DNA from: Hyphomicrobiales bacterium
Lineage (GTDB): Bacteria; Pseudomonadota; Alphaproteobacteria; Rhizobiales; Rhizobiaceae
DNA: 64,000 nt
NCBI GenBank assembly: GCA_900466875.1
Contig: UBNQ01000023.1
Coordinates: 1-64,000 of the forward strand
Direction of reading: 5' to 3'
Positions 10,094-18,517 of the stretch are shown here, piece by piece (the first letter of the stretch is position 1; every line of letters starts with the position of its first letter). The notes below the pieces were generated by a model. That model did not search any database. It worked only from the letters and a program-made list of their open reading frames with translations, and was not told the DNA's origin. The translations under genes were made by a program, and so were the position numbers.

Positions 10094-10606
10094 TGACGCA
10101 AGGTCTCTTTAATCCCGGTTTTTCAAACGGCGTCAGGTGAAGAAGCAGTGTTCGGTCGGCGGGAGGATGGTTTCGGGTGCAATATTTCCATTAAGCGGAG
10201 AATTGACGTCGACACAATTGAGTTGCGATGATTTTGTTGGTTTATGTTTGTTTAAATTAACAGGAGTCCATGTCAATAAAGGCGAGTTTTTTTCGTAATT
10301 TAGGATTAATATTGGCGTTTCGGGGGATTTGTTTGGTAATGTTTCCGCCAATGGCGTGATTGTTGTGGCGGAGCGGTGGTGATATTTCAATACTTTACTT
10401 AAGTATAGTTGGCTGTGAGGGCGGTCGGGCTGACGGGCAATAAGTCCGCAGGTGCTTGAAGGGACGGCGCGAGGGGATCGAGATCGTTCGACCGCATCGC
10501 GGAAGACTTGGACATTTCAGGCGGTCAAAACCGCGCCGGTTTCAGCATGCATTCGGGGAGGGCGGCCATGATGGCCGGAGAGATCATGTCTGCGGGAGGT
10601 CTCTTG
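10094..10606. other. AT-rich intergenic region without a convincing gene
   Basis: About 510 bases, markedly richer in A and T than the surroundings between 10170 and 10420. It must hold the acyltransferase promoter. An 85-codon frame on the minus strand and a 29-codon frame at 10270-10359 (with CAGGAG four bases upstream) are both of atypical codon use and not accepted as genes. A 10-base palindrome TACTTAAGTA lies near 10400. Confidence 0.6.
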
Positions 10607-10756
10607 ATGATCCGCCGTGTCTATTGCCGCCTGCGGGCCGAAGGTGTGCCGGAAGGGGGCGATCCCAAGCTGCTGGCGGCCAATCTCGTCTATCTCTACC
10701 GGATCGGCGTGAAGGATGAAAAGCAACTGATCGCACTTGCGCCTTATGTCACCTGA
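10607..10756 (+). CDS. Small conserved-looking hypothetical protein (49 aa)
   Basis: The start MIRRVYCRLRAEG at 10607 is chosen because GGGAGG lies at 10594-10599, seven bases upstream. The longer frame from 10508 has no such signal. The protein is mostly helical (DPKLLAANLVYLYRIGVKDEKQLIALAPYVT in its second half) and soluble. No family is recognised. It precedes the TadG-like gene by about 120 bases on the same strand, but a link is not evident. Confidence 0.6.
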   Translation: MIRRVYCRLRAEGVPEGGDPKLLAANLVYLYRIGVKDEKQLIALAPYVT

Positions 10757-10877
10757 GTGAGGCCGGGGCCCGGGCGTTTCCCATTCCCGGACAGGGATGA
10801 TCGTGTGGACCTCCTTTAATTAAGCAAGTTTGAATATTCGCTGACATGATTGACGCTGCTGTGCGTTAAATGCCGTC

Positions 10878-12098
10878 ATGCTAATATTCAACGCACGTCA
10901 TCGCAGCATTCTCCAGGACCGGACCGGCAATTTCGGGGTGATGACGGCGCTCATCCTGCCCATGCTGCTCGGGGGTGCCGGACTGGCGATCGACACGGCC
11001 AATCTGATGGTATCGAAACGCCAGTTGCAGGAAGCGACGGATGCCGCGGCACTTGCCGTTTCCGGCGCGATGGCGAACGGTTCCGACACGGCAGCCGGCC
11101 AGAAACTCGGCAAGGATTTTCTCGCGGGCCAGTTGGCGAACTACATGAGCGCGACCGACGCGACAGCGATCAAGAATGCAACGGCGGTGGCGATCGTGAC
11201 CAACACGGACGCATCGACCGGAGCCAAGAGCTATTCGGTATCCGTCACTTCGTCGGCCAATATTCAGCTGACGCCGTTCACCGGCCTCATCGCCGGGCAG
11301 ACCTATCCCGTTTCTGCCGCCAGCAAGACGGTATCGGGCGCCGGCAGCGGAACCGGAGCTGACGGCGCGGCGGCAAGCAACGGCATATCCATGGAAATCC
11401 TGCTCGATGAATCGGCCTCGATGGCGGAAAACACCACGACGGTGAAGGGCACGAAATGCGTCATCAACCTGCTCGGCATCTGTATCGGCCAGCAGACCGT
11501 TTATGTGACCAAGGTGGAGGCGTTGAAGCAGGCAGCGGCCACCCTGTTCGACGAACTCGACAAGTCTGACCCGAAGACACGCTTTATCCGCACCGGCACG
11601 ATTTCCTATACGAACGGCATCAAGGGCCAGTCGGCGGTTGCCTGGGGAACGACGGCGGCAAGGCAGTATGTCAACGCCATGACGCTCAACCCGGTGGGCG
11701 GAACGGACGCGACGACGGCCGTGACCACCGGGACCTCCAACATCAAGAGCAATATCTACGGCACCGACACCGAGAGCGTCGAGCAGGCCAAGAAAGGCAA
11801 CAAGACGTCGGATCGCTTCATGATCCTGATGACCGACGGCGAGATGACCGGCAACAGCCTGGACTGGAGTTCGAAGCTTGACCAGAATGTCCGCACCGGC
11901 TGCGACAACGCCAAGACGGCGGGTCTCAAGATCTATACCGTCGCCTTCATGGCGCCGCCCAAGGGGCAGGAACTGCTGAAATACTGCGCCTCGACCGCTG
12001 CGAATTACTACGAACCCAACACGATGGAAGCACTGGTCGCGTCGTTCAAGTCGATCGCCGACAATGCGATCAAGCCGGTGAACCGTCTGACCAACTAG
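10878..12098 (+). CDS. TadG-like pilus assembly protein with von Willebrand A domain
   Basis: A 406-residue exported protein. Residues 14-60 form the TadE/TadG N-terminal module: RTGNFGVMTALILPMLLGGAGLAID is a membrane anchor preceded by a short basic cytoplasmic tail, followed by SKRQLQEATDAAALA. A von Willebrand A domain starts at about residue 170 with the metal-binding motif DESAS (177-181), and LMTDGEMTG supplies the second metal loop. Such proteins sit in the periplasm or envelope near Flp pili. No other tad/cpa gene is in the window, so this is an orphan copy. The start MLIFNARHRS is the usual form in rhizobia. Confidence 0.85.
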   Translation: MLIFNARHRSILQDRTGNFGVMTALILPMLLGGAGLAIDTANLMVSKRQLQEATDAAALAVSGAMANGSDTAAGQKLGKDFLAGQLANYMSATDATAIKNATAVAIVTNTDASTGAKSYSVSVTSSANIQLTPFTGLIAGQTYPVSAASKTVSGAGSGTGADGAAASNGISMEILLDESASMAENTTTVKGTKCVINLLGICIGQQTVYVTKVEALKQAAATLFDELDKSDPKTRFIRTGTISYTNGIKGQSAVAWGTTAARQYVNAMTLNPVGGTDATTAVTTGTSNIKSNIYGTDTESVEQAKKGNKTSDRFMILMTDGEMTGNSLDWSSKLDQNVRTGCDNAKTAGLKIYTVAFMAPPKGQELLKYCASTAANYYEPNTMEALVASFKSIADNAIKPVNRLTN

Positions 12099-12198
12099 CC
12101 GCCAACCGGCCGGTCGCGCATTTCCTGCCGTCGGATAAGGGAACCGGATGGCGGCCTTCCTGTTCTACTGTGCAGACACGCAACGGAAAGGGAAACAC

Positions 12199-12423
12199 AT
12201 GGTTGAGGCACAGGGAGAAAAGACGCAGGCGCTGGAACTTGCGCAGGAATATCGCCGGCTCGGCGGAACGCGACTGGCCAAGATGGACGACAATTTTGTC
12301 AGCACCCGTCAATGGGATGACGAACCCGCCGAAGCGTCACGTTTCTGGCACGATCGGGTGGAAATACTGGACGACCGGCATCAGGCGGAAGTCGTCAGCC
12401 ATCTGAAATCGATGAATTCCTGA
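12199..12423 (+). CDS. Small hypothetical protein (74 aa)
   Basis: The start MVEAQGEKTQALELAQEYR at 12199 has AAAGGGAAA upstream at good spacing, so a 17-residue longer version is dropped. The protein is hydrophilic and mostly helical with a WDDEPAEASRFWHDRVEIL segment. No known domain is recognised. It is followed by a strong hairpin shared with the convergent membrane gene. Confidence 0.6.
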   Translation: MVEAQGEKTQALELAQEYRRLGGTRLAKMDDNFVSTRQWDDEPAEASRFWHDRVEILDDRHQAEVVSHLKSMNS

Positions 12424-12461
12424 GCTTTCGAAATTTCGGGCTCCCAAGGCGAAAGCCGCCA

Positions 12462-12496
12462 TTGCCCGGGCGGATCCGAAAGATCCGTCCGGGCAA
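12462..12496. terminator. Bidirectional terminator-like hairpin
   Basis: TTGCCCGGGCGGATC (12462-12476) pairs with GATCCGTCCGGGCAA (12482-12496) over 15 base pairs with one G-T wobble and a five-base loop. It sits between the convergent genes ending at 12423 and 12516. There is no long U tract. Confidence 0.6.
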
Positions 12497-12515
12497 ATGG
12501 TTTGATGGGAAGGGG

Positions 12516-12683
12516 TCAGAACACCGCCAGATATTTCAGAAGTGAAATGATGCCGATGATGATGACGACGACGCGCACGATCTGGCGCACCTTCGCGTCA
12601 AGCGGCAGCATGTTGACAAGATAAAGCACCAGCACAATCACCAGGAAGGTGATCAGGATGCTGATCAGAAGTGACAAACCCAT
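12516..12683 (-). CDS. Small two-helix inner-membrane protein
   Basis: A 55-residue protein, MGLSLLISILITFLVIVLVL at the start, then YLVNMLPLDAKVRQIVRVVVII. It consists of two transmembrane helices joined by a short polar loop. GGAG lies nine bases before the start at 12683; the frame opens five codons further upstream without a ribosome site. It resembles a widespread family of tiny alphaproteobacterial membrane proteins of unknown role. Function not known. Confidence 0.75.
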   Translation of the reverse strand: MGLSLLISILITFLVIVLVLYLVNMLPLDAKVRQIVRVVVIIIGIISLLKYLAVF

Positions 12684-12878
12684 AGCCCCAGTCTCCATAT
12701 TTTTTCAGGCGCGTCCTGCGCCGATCACAAAACTGTAATTATGAGCCGATGCTGAAAAGGAAAGGGGTCTCAATAAGATAGTGTGCAGATATCATGGCCC
12801 GGCCCAAACTGCAGCCCGGATTGCGGCTTGTTCACGGATCGCGATTTCCCATATTGGGCGAAACGGCCGACGAGCCTG

Positions 12879-14351
12879 ATGGAGACGCCCGTGTTCCACT
12901 TCGATAATTCCTACGCCCGCCTGCCCGACAGGTTCTACGCTTCGGTCTATCCCGAGCCGGTGGAGGGGCCGAAGCTGATCCGGTTCAACGCGACGCTGGC
13001 AAGGCAACTGGGGATCGAGGCCGATATGTCCGATCCGGACCGTGTGGCCGCGACGCTTTCCGGCAATGTCGTGCCGCAAGGGGCGGCCCCCCTCGCGATG
13101 GCCTATGCCGGCCACCAGTTTGGCAATTTCGTATCCCAGCTCGGGGACGGCCGTGCCATCCTGCTCGGCGAGGTCATCGACGACCACGGCATTCGCCGCG
13201 ACATCCAGCTGAAGGGCGCAGGCCCGACGCCGTTTTCGCGGCGCGGCGACGGTCGTGCGGCGCTCGGTCCGGTGCTGCGGGAATATATCGTCTCCGAGGC
13301 GATGGCGGCACTCGGCATTCCCGCGACGCGGGCGCTGGCGGCGGTCGCGACCGGCGAACAGGTTTTTCGCGAGACGGTGGAGCAGGGGGCGGTTTTCGTG
13401 CGCGTGGCGGCAAGCCATGTGCGGGTCGGCACCTTCCAGTTCTTTGCCGCCCGTGGAGACAATGACGGCATAAGGGCGCTGGCCGACTATGTCATCGAGC
13501 GGCATTATCCCGAACTGGAGACGGCGGAAAACCCTTATGCGGCGCTGCTGGAGGCGGTCGCCTTCCGGCAGGCGGACCTGATCGCCCGCTGGCTCGGCGT
13601 CGGCTTCATCCACGGGGTGATGAATACCGACAACATGACCATATCCGGCGAGACGATCGATTTCGGCCCCTGCGCCTTTCTCGACGAGTACCACCAGATG
13701 AAGGTGTTTTCCTCGATCGACCAGGGCGGCCGTTACGCCTATCGCAACCAACCCGGCATCGGCCAGTGGAACATCGCAAGGCTGGCGGAATGCCTGGTGC
13801 CGGTGATCGACCCGGCCCAGGACAGGGCGGTGGATGCCGCAAACGAAGTGCTGAAGGCGTTCGGCGAGCGGTTCCAGGCGCAGTGGATCTCGGTGTTCCG
13901 CGCCAAGCTCGGTCTTAAAACGCAGGCCGATGGCGACGGTGAACTGGTTCAGCGCCTGCTGTCTGTGATGCAGGAGGCGGAAGCCGATTTCACGCTTGTT
14001 TTCCGTGGTTTGGCAGATGCAGCGGAAGGCCGGGACGAGCGGTTTCTGGCCCAGTTTGCCGACCCGTCCGGGGCAGCGGAATGGCTGGCCCTGTGGCGGG
14101 AGCGGCTGGCAGAGGAGGCTGACGGCGATGCGGGACGCTCAGCGGCAATGCGCGCCGTCAATCCGGCGGTCATCCCGCGCAATCACCGCATCCAGGAAGC
14201 GATCTCGGCTGCCAATTACGGCGACTTCTCGTTTTTCGAGCGGCTGCTCGAAGCGCTGGAAAAACCTTTCGAGGAGCGGCCGCAATTCGCCGACTACATG
14301 ACCCCGCCGACGCCGGAGGAAAGGGTGACGCGGACGTTCTGCGGAACGTAA
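12879..14351 (+). CDS. selO: Protein adenylyltransferase SelO (YdiU family)
   Basis: A 490-residue pseudokinase-fold enzyme that transfers AMP from ATP to Ser, Thr or Tyr of target proteins in redox stress. Key words are present: AYAGHQFGNFVSQLGDGRA (75-93), QLKGAGPTPFSRRGDGRA (110-127, nucleotide grip), HGVMNTDN (245-252, catalytic Asp251) and DFGPCAF (261-267, metal-binding Asp). The C-terminus ends RTFCGT, keeping the conserved terminal-region Cys that is selenocysteine in animals. The start METPVFHFDNSY matches the family; the frame is open 32 codons further upstream. Confidence 0.95.
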   Translation: METPVFHFDNSYARLPDRFYASVYPEPVEGPKLIRFNATLARQLGIEADMSDPDRVAATLSGNVVPQGAAPLAMAYAGHQFGNFVSQLGDGRAILLGEVIDDHGIRRDIQLKGAGPTPFSRRGDGRAALGPVLREYIVSEAMAALGIPATRALAAVATGEQVFRETVEQGAVFVRVAASHVRVGTFQFFAARGDNDGIRALADYVIERHYPELETAENPYAALLEAVAFRQADLIARWLGVGFIHGVMNTDNMTISGETIDFGPCAFLDEYHQMKVFSSIDQGGRYAYRNQPGIGQWNIARLAECLVPVIDPAQDRAVDAANEVLKAFGERFQAQWISVFRAKLGLKTQADGDGELVQRLLSVMQEAEADFTLVFRGLADAAEGRDERFLAQFADPSGAAEWLALWRERLAEEADGDAGRSAAMRAVNPAVIPRNHRIQEAISAANYGDFSFFERLLEALEKPFEERPQFADYMTPPTPEERVTRTFCGT

Positions 14352-14354
14352 AAG

Positions 14355-14777
14355 TCAGCGCAGGCGCTTGCCATCCGCGCCGATCACCGCCTCACCGTCC
14401 TCCTTGGAAAACGGTCCCTTGTGGCTGTCGGGCAGGATGTCGAGCACCAGTTCGGACGGGCGCGCAAGGCGCGTGCCGAGGGCCGAGACGACGAAGGGGC
14501 GGTTGATCAGGATCGGGTTTTCGAGCATGGCCCCGATCAGCGCCTCGTCGGAAAGGGCAGGATCGCCAAGGCCGAGTTCGGCGTAGGGCGTGCCCTTTTC
14601 ACGGATCGCCTGGCGGACCGTAAGCCCGGCATCGGCGATCATTCGGGCAAGCTCCGCCCGCGATGGCGCTGTCTTCAGATAATCAACGATGGCAGGCTCG
14701 ATCCCGGCATTGCGGATCATGGCGAGCGTGTTGCGCGAGGTGCCGCAGGCCGGGTTGTGATAGATCGTGACCTGCAT
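14355..14777 (-). CDS. arsC: Arsenate reductase, glutaredoxin-dependent ArsC type
   Basis: A 140-residue thioredoxin-fold protein. The active site HNPACGTSRN contains Cys11, the residue that forms a thioether-like bond with arsenate in plasmid R773 ArsC. The three anion-binding Arg positions appear plausible (NRPFVV and LARPSE). It lies three bases after the DapA-like gene, on the same strand, and is convergent with selO. There is no arsR or arsB beside it, so a general oxidoreductase role (as for YffB/Spx relatives) is also possible. Confidence 0.9.
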   Translation of the reverse strand: MQVTIYHNPACGTSRNTLAMIRNAGIEPAIVDYLKTAPSRAELARMIADAGLTVRQAIREKGTPYAELGLGDPALSDEALIGAMLENPILINRPFVVSALGTRLARPSELVLDILPDSHKGPFSKEDGEAVIGADGKRLR

Positions 14778-14780
14778 GGA

Positions 14781-15683
14781 TCATGCCTCCAGTGCGGCGA
14801 TCGCCTGCTCGATGCCGGGAAGCGCATCGGGGCCGAGCGGCAGGAGAGGGCGGGGCAGATGGCCGACCTTCAGGCCGAGCACCCCTGCCGCGGCATGGCT
14901 GGCGCGCAGGCCGCCATGGACCTTGAAATAATCCCAGAGCGGCTGGAAGGTTTTTTCCAGACGCGCGGTTTCCGCCGCGTCGCCGGCAATCGCCGCGCGG
15001 GTCAAGGCCAGCGCCTGTTTCGGGAACAGGCCGGCAACGACGCTGTACCAGCAGTCGGCACCCGCGAGCAGCGCCGCGGGGCAACCCCAGTCGCCGCTGT
15101 AACCGATCGCGAAGCCGGATGGGGCGGTTGATCTAAGGCGGGTGATCTCGCCGGAAAAATCGCCATCCTTGGGCAGGGGCATCTTGATCGCGCTGATATT
15201 GGCAAGCCCGGCAAGGCGCTCGATCAGCGTTTCGCTGAAGGAGAAATGCGTTGTCGTCGGATTGTTGTAGATCGCCAGCGGCAGATCCGTTGCGCCGGCA
15301 ACCGCCTCGAAATGGCGAAACGCTTCGTCTTCGGTGAGCGGCGTGTAGGAGACCGGCGCAAGCAGCAGCGCCTGCGCGCCGGCGGAAGCCGCGTCGCGGG
15401 CAAGTGCCTGTGCATCGTCTGTGCGCAGCGTGCCGATACCGACGATGACCGGGATCCGGCCGGCGACGAACTCGACGGCGGCGTTCACCGCCCGGCGGCG
15501 TTCCTCGCGGGTCAGATACATATAGGTGCCGGTGCTGCCGAGCAGGCCGATCGAATCCACCTTCGCCTCGACGATGCGGGCGAGAAGCTGCTGCAGCGCA
15601 TCGGTATCGACGCGACCGGCTTCGTCTGCCGGTGTCAGCGGGAAGGCGGAAAGGCCGGTAAAGGCGGGGGCTGTTGTCGGCAT
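14781..15683 (-). CDS. Dihydrodipicolinate synthase (DapA) family aldolase/lyase
   Basis: A 300-residue TIM-barrel Schiff-base lyase of the DapA/NanA superfamily. Visible landmarks are the N-terminal GLSAFPLTP, GSTGTYMYLTREER, the strand LAIYNNPTT with the conserved Tyr, and the Schiff-base lysine in ISAIKMP. It departs from true DapA in the substrate loop (GSTGTYMYL instead of GTTGE), so a different 2-keto acid substrate is likely. The start at 15683 has GGAGA seven bases upstream. The frame stays open for another 225 codons upstream but that part is a shadow of the opposite strand. arsC follows in the same operon. Confidence 0.88.
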   Translation of the reverse strand: MPTTAPAFTGLSAFPLTPADEAGRVDTDALQQLLARIVEAKVDSIGLLGSTGTYMYLTREERRRAVNAAVEFVAGRIPVIVGIGTLRTDDAQALARDAASAGAQALLLAPVSYTPLTEDEAFRHFEAVAGATDLPLAIYNNPTTTHFSFSETLIERLAGLANISAIKMPLPKDGDFSGEITRLRSTAPSGFAIGYSGDWGCPAALLAGADCWYSVVAGLFPKQALALTRAAIAGDAAETARLEKTFQPLWDYFKVHGGLRASHAAAGVLGLKVGHLPRPLLPLGPDALPGIEQAIAALEA

Positions 15684-15794
15684 GCAAATCTCCGGCGGAA
15701 CGTTCGGCCCGCCACTATGAGCGATTGCCCGAGCATCGCAAGAGAGAAGATCGGTAGCGGCTTCGACAAAAACAGAAGTATAGGAAAATAATCC

Positions 15795-15823
15795 TTGACG
15801 GCGTGACGGGGCTTTGATAGGGT
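15795..15823 (+). promoter_or_regulatory. Candidate promoter upstream of the GTA cluster
   Basis: TTGACG (15795-15800), a 17-base spacer and TAGGGT (15818-15823) resemble a sigma-70 promoter. It is about 175 bases before the first GTA gene and is the best promoter-like match in the 315-base gap. Assignment to the cluster is inferred. Confidence 0.4.
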
Positions 15824-15998
15824 TCAGGCATAGTCGAAGAGCTGCGCCGAACGGCGGAGAGCTTCGAAAGGCGTGCGGCCGTAATTTCCTGGCGCTGCAG
15901 CTGTGATCCAATTTTAATCCGACATCGCGATCCGGGGACGACATGCTGCAGCCGATAGGCTGGCGGCGGTTTTTCCCGTGCGTTTCAGGGATCTTGCC

Positions 15999-16568
15999 AT
16001 GGATGAATTCGACAGTTTCGATCCCGCCCTTTTCGGCACGTGGCGGGAACGCCCGGCCTATGGCGACGCGAGCCCGATGGCGGATACAGCGCTGGCGGGC
16101 GAAGTGCGGGCAGCACTTGAGACGAAGTCCGCAGATACCGTCATCTCGCCGACCGAGGAATTGCGCCGGTTGCTGAACGAGATGACGGTGGAGATGCGGG
16201 AGCAGTTTTCCACCTTTCGCAAGATGCGCGAGAGCGCGGCCGTGGCGCTGACCGATGGCGACGAGCCGGCGCAGAAACTGGCGCGCGCCGATGTCAAGGC
16301 GGCAACCGATGCCATGAGCCTGATCGTGCGCACGCTCGAAAAGGTCGACGGTCTTCAACGGCAGCTGGCGCGCGATCGCGACATCGAGGCGGAACGGGTG
16401 GCCGACGAGGGCGGATATGAGGAGGCGAAAGAACGCCTGCAGCGGCTGATAGAGGACAAGGCGAATGAGCGGGCCAGAGGACTTTTCGCGACATGGATGC
16501 GAAACGGCGGTGTCCCTGATCCTGAGCCTGAACGAACCGGTGCAGGCCCACCATCAGGCGCGGGATGA
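15999..16568 (+). CDS. GTA cluster first protein, possible small terminase subunit (g1 position)
   Basis: A 189-residue acidic, helical protein placed just before the large terminase, the place of g1 (small terminase) in Rhodobacter capsulatus GTA. Residues about 50-160 are likely coiled coil (TEELRRLLNEMTVEMREQFS; DRDIEAERVADEGGYEEAKE), as in small terminases that oligomerise into rings. No DNA-binding motif is obvious. The start MDEFDSFDPALF at 15999 has CAGGGA seven bases upstream. It overlaps the annotated start of the large terminase by 104 bases, an unusually long overlap. Function is by position only. Confidence 0.65.
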   Translation: MDEFDSFDPALFGTWRERPAYGDASPMADTALAGEVRAALETKSADTVISPTEELRRLLNEMTVEMREQFSTFRKMRESAAVALTDGDEPAQKLARADVKAATDAMSLIVRTLEKVDGLQRQLARDRDIEAERVADEGGYEEAKERLQRLIEDKANERARGLFATWMRNGGVPDPEPERTGAGPPSGAG

Positions 16569-18036
16569 ACGTCGCGCGAAGGCATCCGACGCGAGGCGTC
16601 TTGCCAAGCAGAAAAACCGTATCGTCGCTCAGTATCAGGTAGACATGCAGGGTATCGACCAGCTGCATGAAGGTGAGTGCATGGCGGTTACCAGCGCAGA
16701 AAACATCCTCGCGCGAGGAGCCAGTCACGCACCGGCGATAAAAACACAGGAAGCGATACGCGCGGACTTTTCCGAGTTCGTCGAGGTGGAGGGACTTGTC
16801 GTACCGGCACAGTTCGTCCCTCGTTATGAACGGGACTGGGACGTCAACGGGCGCTCCGAGCAAAAACCGCCGGCGGGTGATTGGCGTACATGGCTGGTCA
16901 TGGGCGGGCGCGGATCGGGAAAGACGCGGGCGGGGGCGGAATGGGTGCATGCGCTGGCCTCGGCCGCTGAGCGCTCCGACCTGAGGATCGCGCTGGTGGC
17001 GGAAACGCTGGGTGATGCCCGCGAGGTGATGATCGACGGCGTGTCCGGCATCTGCCGGATTGCGCGGGGCAAAGGCCCGGATTTCGAGATTTCCCGTCGC
17101 CGGCTCGTCTGGCCGAGCGGGGCGGTGGCACAGATTTTCTCTTCGGAAGATCCCGAAGCGTTACGCGGGCCGCAGTTTCATTATGCCTGGTGCGACGAGA
17201 TCGGAAAATGGAAACATGCGCAGGAGACTTTCGACATGCTGCAGTTCGGTCTGCGGCTGGGCAGGGATCCGCGGCAGCTTGTGACGACGACCCCGCGGCC
17301 GGTGCCGGTGCTGAGACGGCTGATCGCCGATCCTTCGACGCGGCTGGTCAGGATCGCCACCGGCGACAACCGCAATAATCTGGCGCCGGGTTTCATCGAG
17401 GCGCTGGAACGGCGCTATGGCGGAACGAGGCTGGGGCGGCAGGAACTGGCCGGCGAGCTGATCGAGGACCGCGAGGATGCGCTGTGGCGGCGCGGCGAGA
17501 TCGAGGCCTGCGTGGTCCGTGCCATACCGGCCCTGAGGCGGGTTGTCGTGGCCGTCGATCCGCCTTCCGGCATAGGACAGAATTCCTGTTGCGGCATCGT
17601 TGTGGCCGGACTGGAGCCGGAAGGACGGGCAGTCGTTCTGGCGGATTGTTCGTTGGAGGGCGCAACGCCGGCCGCCTGGGCTGGAGCCGTGGTGAAGGCC
17701 TATCGGCGGTTTGCCGCCGACAGGATCGTCGCCGAGGTCAATCAGGGCGGCGAGATGGTGGCGGCGATGCTTCGAAGCGTCGATGTGGCGCTGCCGATCA
17801 CCATGGTGCGCGCGACACGCGGAAAATTTCTGCGCGCCGAACCGGTGGCGGCGCTCTACGAACAGGGCCGCGTGGCGCATGCGGGACGGTTTGTCGAGTT
17901 GGAGGACCAGATGTGCGATTTCGGCCCGGACGGACTGTCGTCAGGACGCTCGCCCGACCGTCTGGATGCGCTGGTCTGGGCGCTGACGGCTTTGGTGCTG
18001 GAAGGGCATGGGGAACCGCGGGTGCGGGGAATATGA
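16465..18036 (+). CDS. GTA large terminase (g2), phage terminase ATPase and nuclease
   Basis: The DNA-packaging motor. Walker A is GGRGSGKT (about 147-154), followed by RAGAEWVHALASA; Walker B and catalytic Glu region reads FHYAWCDEIGKWK; the motor coupling motif is LVTTTPRP. The C-terminal RNase H-like nuclease starts at VVVAVDPPSGIG (first Asp) and ends at RSPDRLDALVWALTAL (last Asp). These match GTA g2 and its relatives. At 523 residues it is longer than expected: about 130 residues precede PPAGDWRTWL, where relatives have roughly 40-50 as I recall. The extra stretch at residues about 35-128 may be an insertion, or the start may be mispredicted. Confidence 0.92.
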   Translation: MSGPEDFSRHGCETAVSLILSLNEPVQAHHQARDERRAKASDARRLAKQKNRIVAQYQVDMQGIDQLHEGECMAVTSAENILARGASHAPAIKTQEAIRADFSEFVEVEGLVVPAQFVPRYERDWDVNGRSEQKPPAGDWRTWLVMGGRGSGKTRAGAEWVHALASAAERSDLRIALVAETLGDAREVMIDGVSGICRIARGKGPDFEISRRRLVWPSGAVAQIFSSEDPEALRGPQFHYAWCDEIGKWKHAQETFDMLQFGLRLGRDPRQLVTTTPRPVPVLRRLIADPSTRLVRIATGDNRNNLAPGFIEALERRYGGTRLGRQELAGELIEDREDALWRRGEIEACVVRAIPALRRVVVAVDPPSGIGQNSCCGIVVAGLEPEGRAVVLADCSLEGATPAAWAGAVVKAYRRFAADRIVAEVNQGGEMVAAMLRSVDVALPITMVRATRGKFLRAEPVAALYEQGRVAHAGRFVELEDQMCDFGPDGLSSGRSPDRLDALVWALTALVLEGHGEPRVRGI

Positions 18037-18141
18037 GGATGACAGCCGCGACAATACGTGTTCGTATCGCTGCATTCGGGGTGAATGTTCGCTGCGTCAG
18101 GCTGGGTCGGTTGCCACCTGACAGGCACGCCTGCGCCAGAC

Positions 18142-18170
18142 AAAAGCACCGCTCCGTCAGGGAACGGTGC
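18142..18170 (-). terminator. Rho-independent terminator of the 41-residue antisense gene
   Basis: On the minus strand GCACCGTTCC, loop CTGAC, GGAGCGGTGC (18170 to 18146) forms a ten-pair stem with one G-T wobble, followed by TTTTG (18145-18141). It is 51 bases after the stop of the small minus-strand gene. Confidence 0.8.
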
Positions 18171-18221
18171 CACGCAATCATGCCATTCGGATATCCACGC
18201 TATCCTGACCGGCTGTCGGGC

Positions 18222-18347
18222 TCAGCGCTGGTTCGGCTGGCGGGTATTGTTTTCCTGCACCTGCTTCCATTCGGATTCCATGCGATCCAGGACATCCTGC
18301 GGGATCGGTTTCGAAGGGGCTGCCTGAGCGGACTGCTGCATCATCAT
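18222..18347 (-). CDS. Small antisense protein of the GTA cluster (41 aa)
   Basis: A 41-residue frame starting with three consecutive ATG codons (MMMQQSAQAAPSKPIPQ) and ending TRQPNQR. AAAGGAG lies three to nine bases before the triple ATG, and a strong terminator follows. The product is hydrophilic, rich in Gln, with a short amphipathic helix (QDVLDRMESEWKQVQ). No family is recognised. It lies between the large terminase and the endolysin, opposite to the GTA genes, so it is probably an independent transcription unit. Confidence 0.6.
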   Translation of the reverse strand: MMMQQSAQAAPSKPIPQDVLDRMESEWKQVQENNTRQPNQR

Positions 18348-18517
18348 GATCTCCTTTGTTGTTGCGCTGCACCATCATGGAAAAGCGTCGACATAACGTC
18401 GCATGACCATATTGGTTCCACAGCCCGCGAAGAAAGTAAATTGGACTTTAAGTGGTTAAAACGATTTAGTTTTCTTAAACCGATTGAAAGTCGCAACAGG
18501 GTGAAGGCGGGCGGTAA

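Noticed and set aside
10133..10390. 85-codon minus-strand frame in the AT-rich gap
   Set aside because: No ribosome site, Thr/Pro/Asn-rich composition unlike neighbours, and explained by low GC content that makes chance frames of odd composition.
14781..16358. 525-codon extension of the DapA-like gene
   Set aside because: The DapA fold begins at MPTTAPAFTGL (15683) with a good ribosome site; the upstream part is the antisense shadow of the first GTA gene.
16294..16950. 218-codon minus-strand frame opposite the terminase N-terminus
   Set aside because: No ribosome site or family resemblance; noted only because the plus-strand reading of the same stretch is itself unusual.
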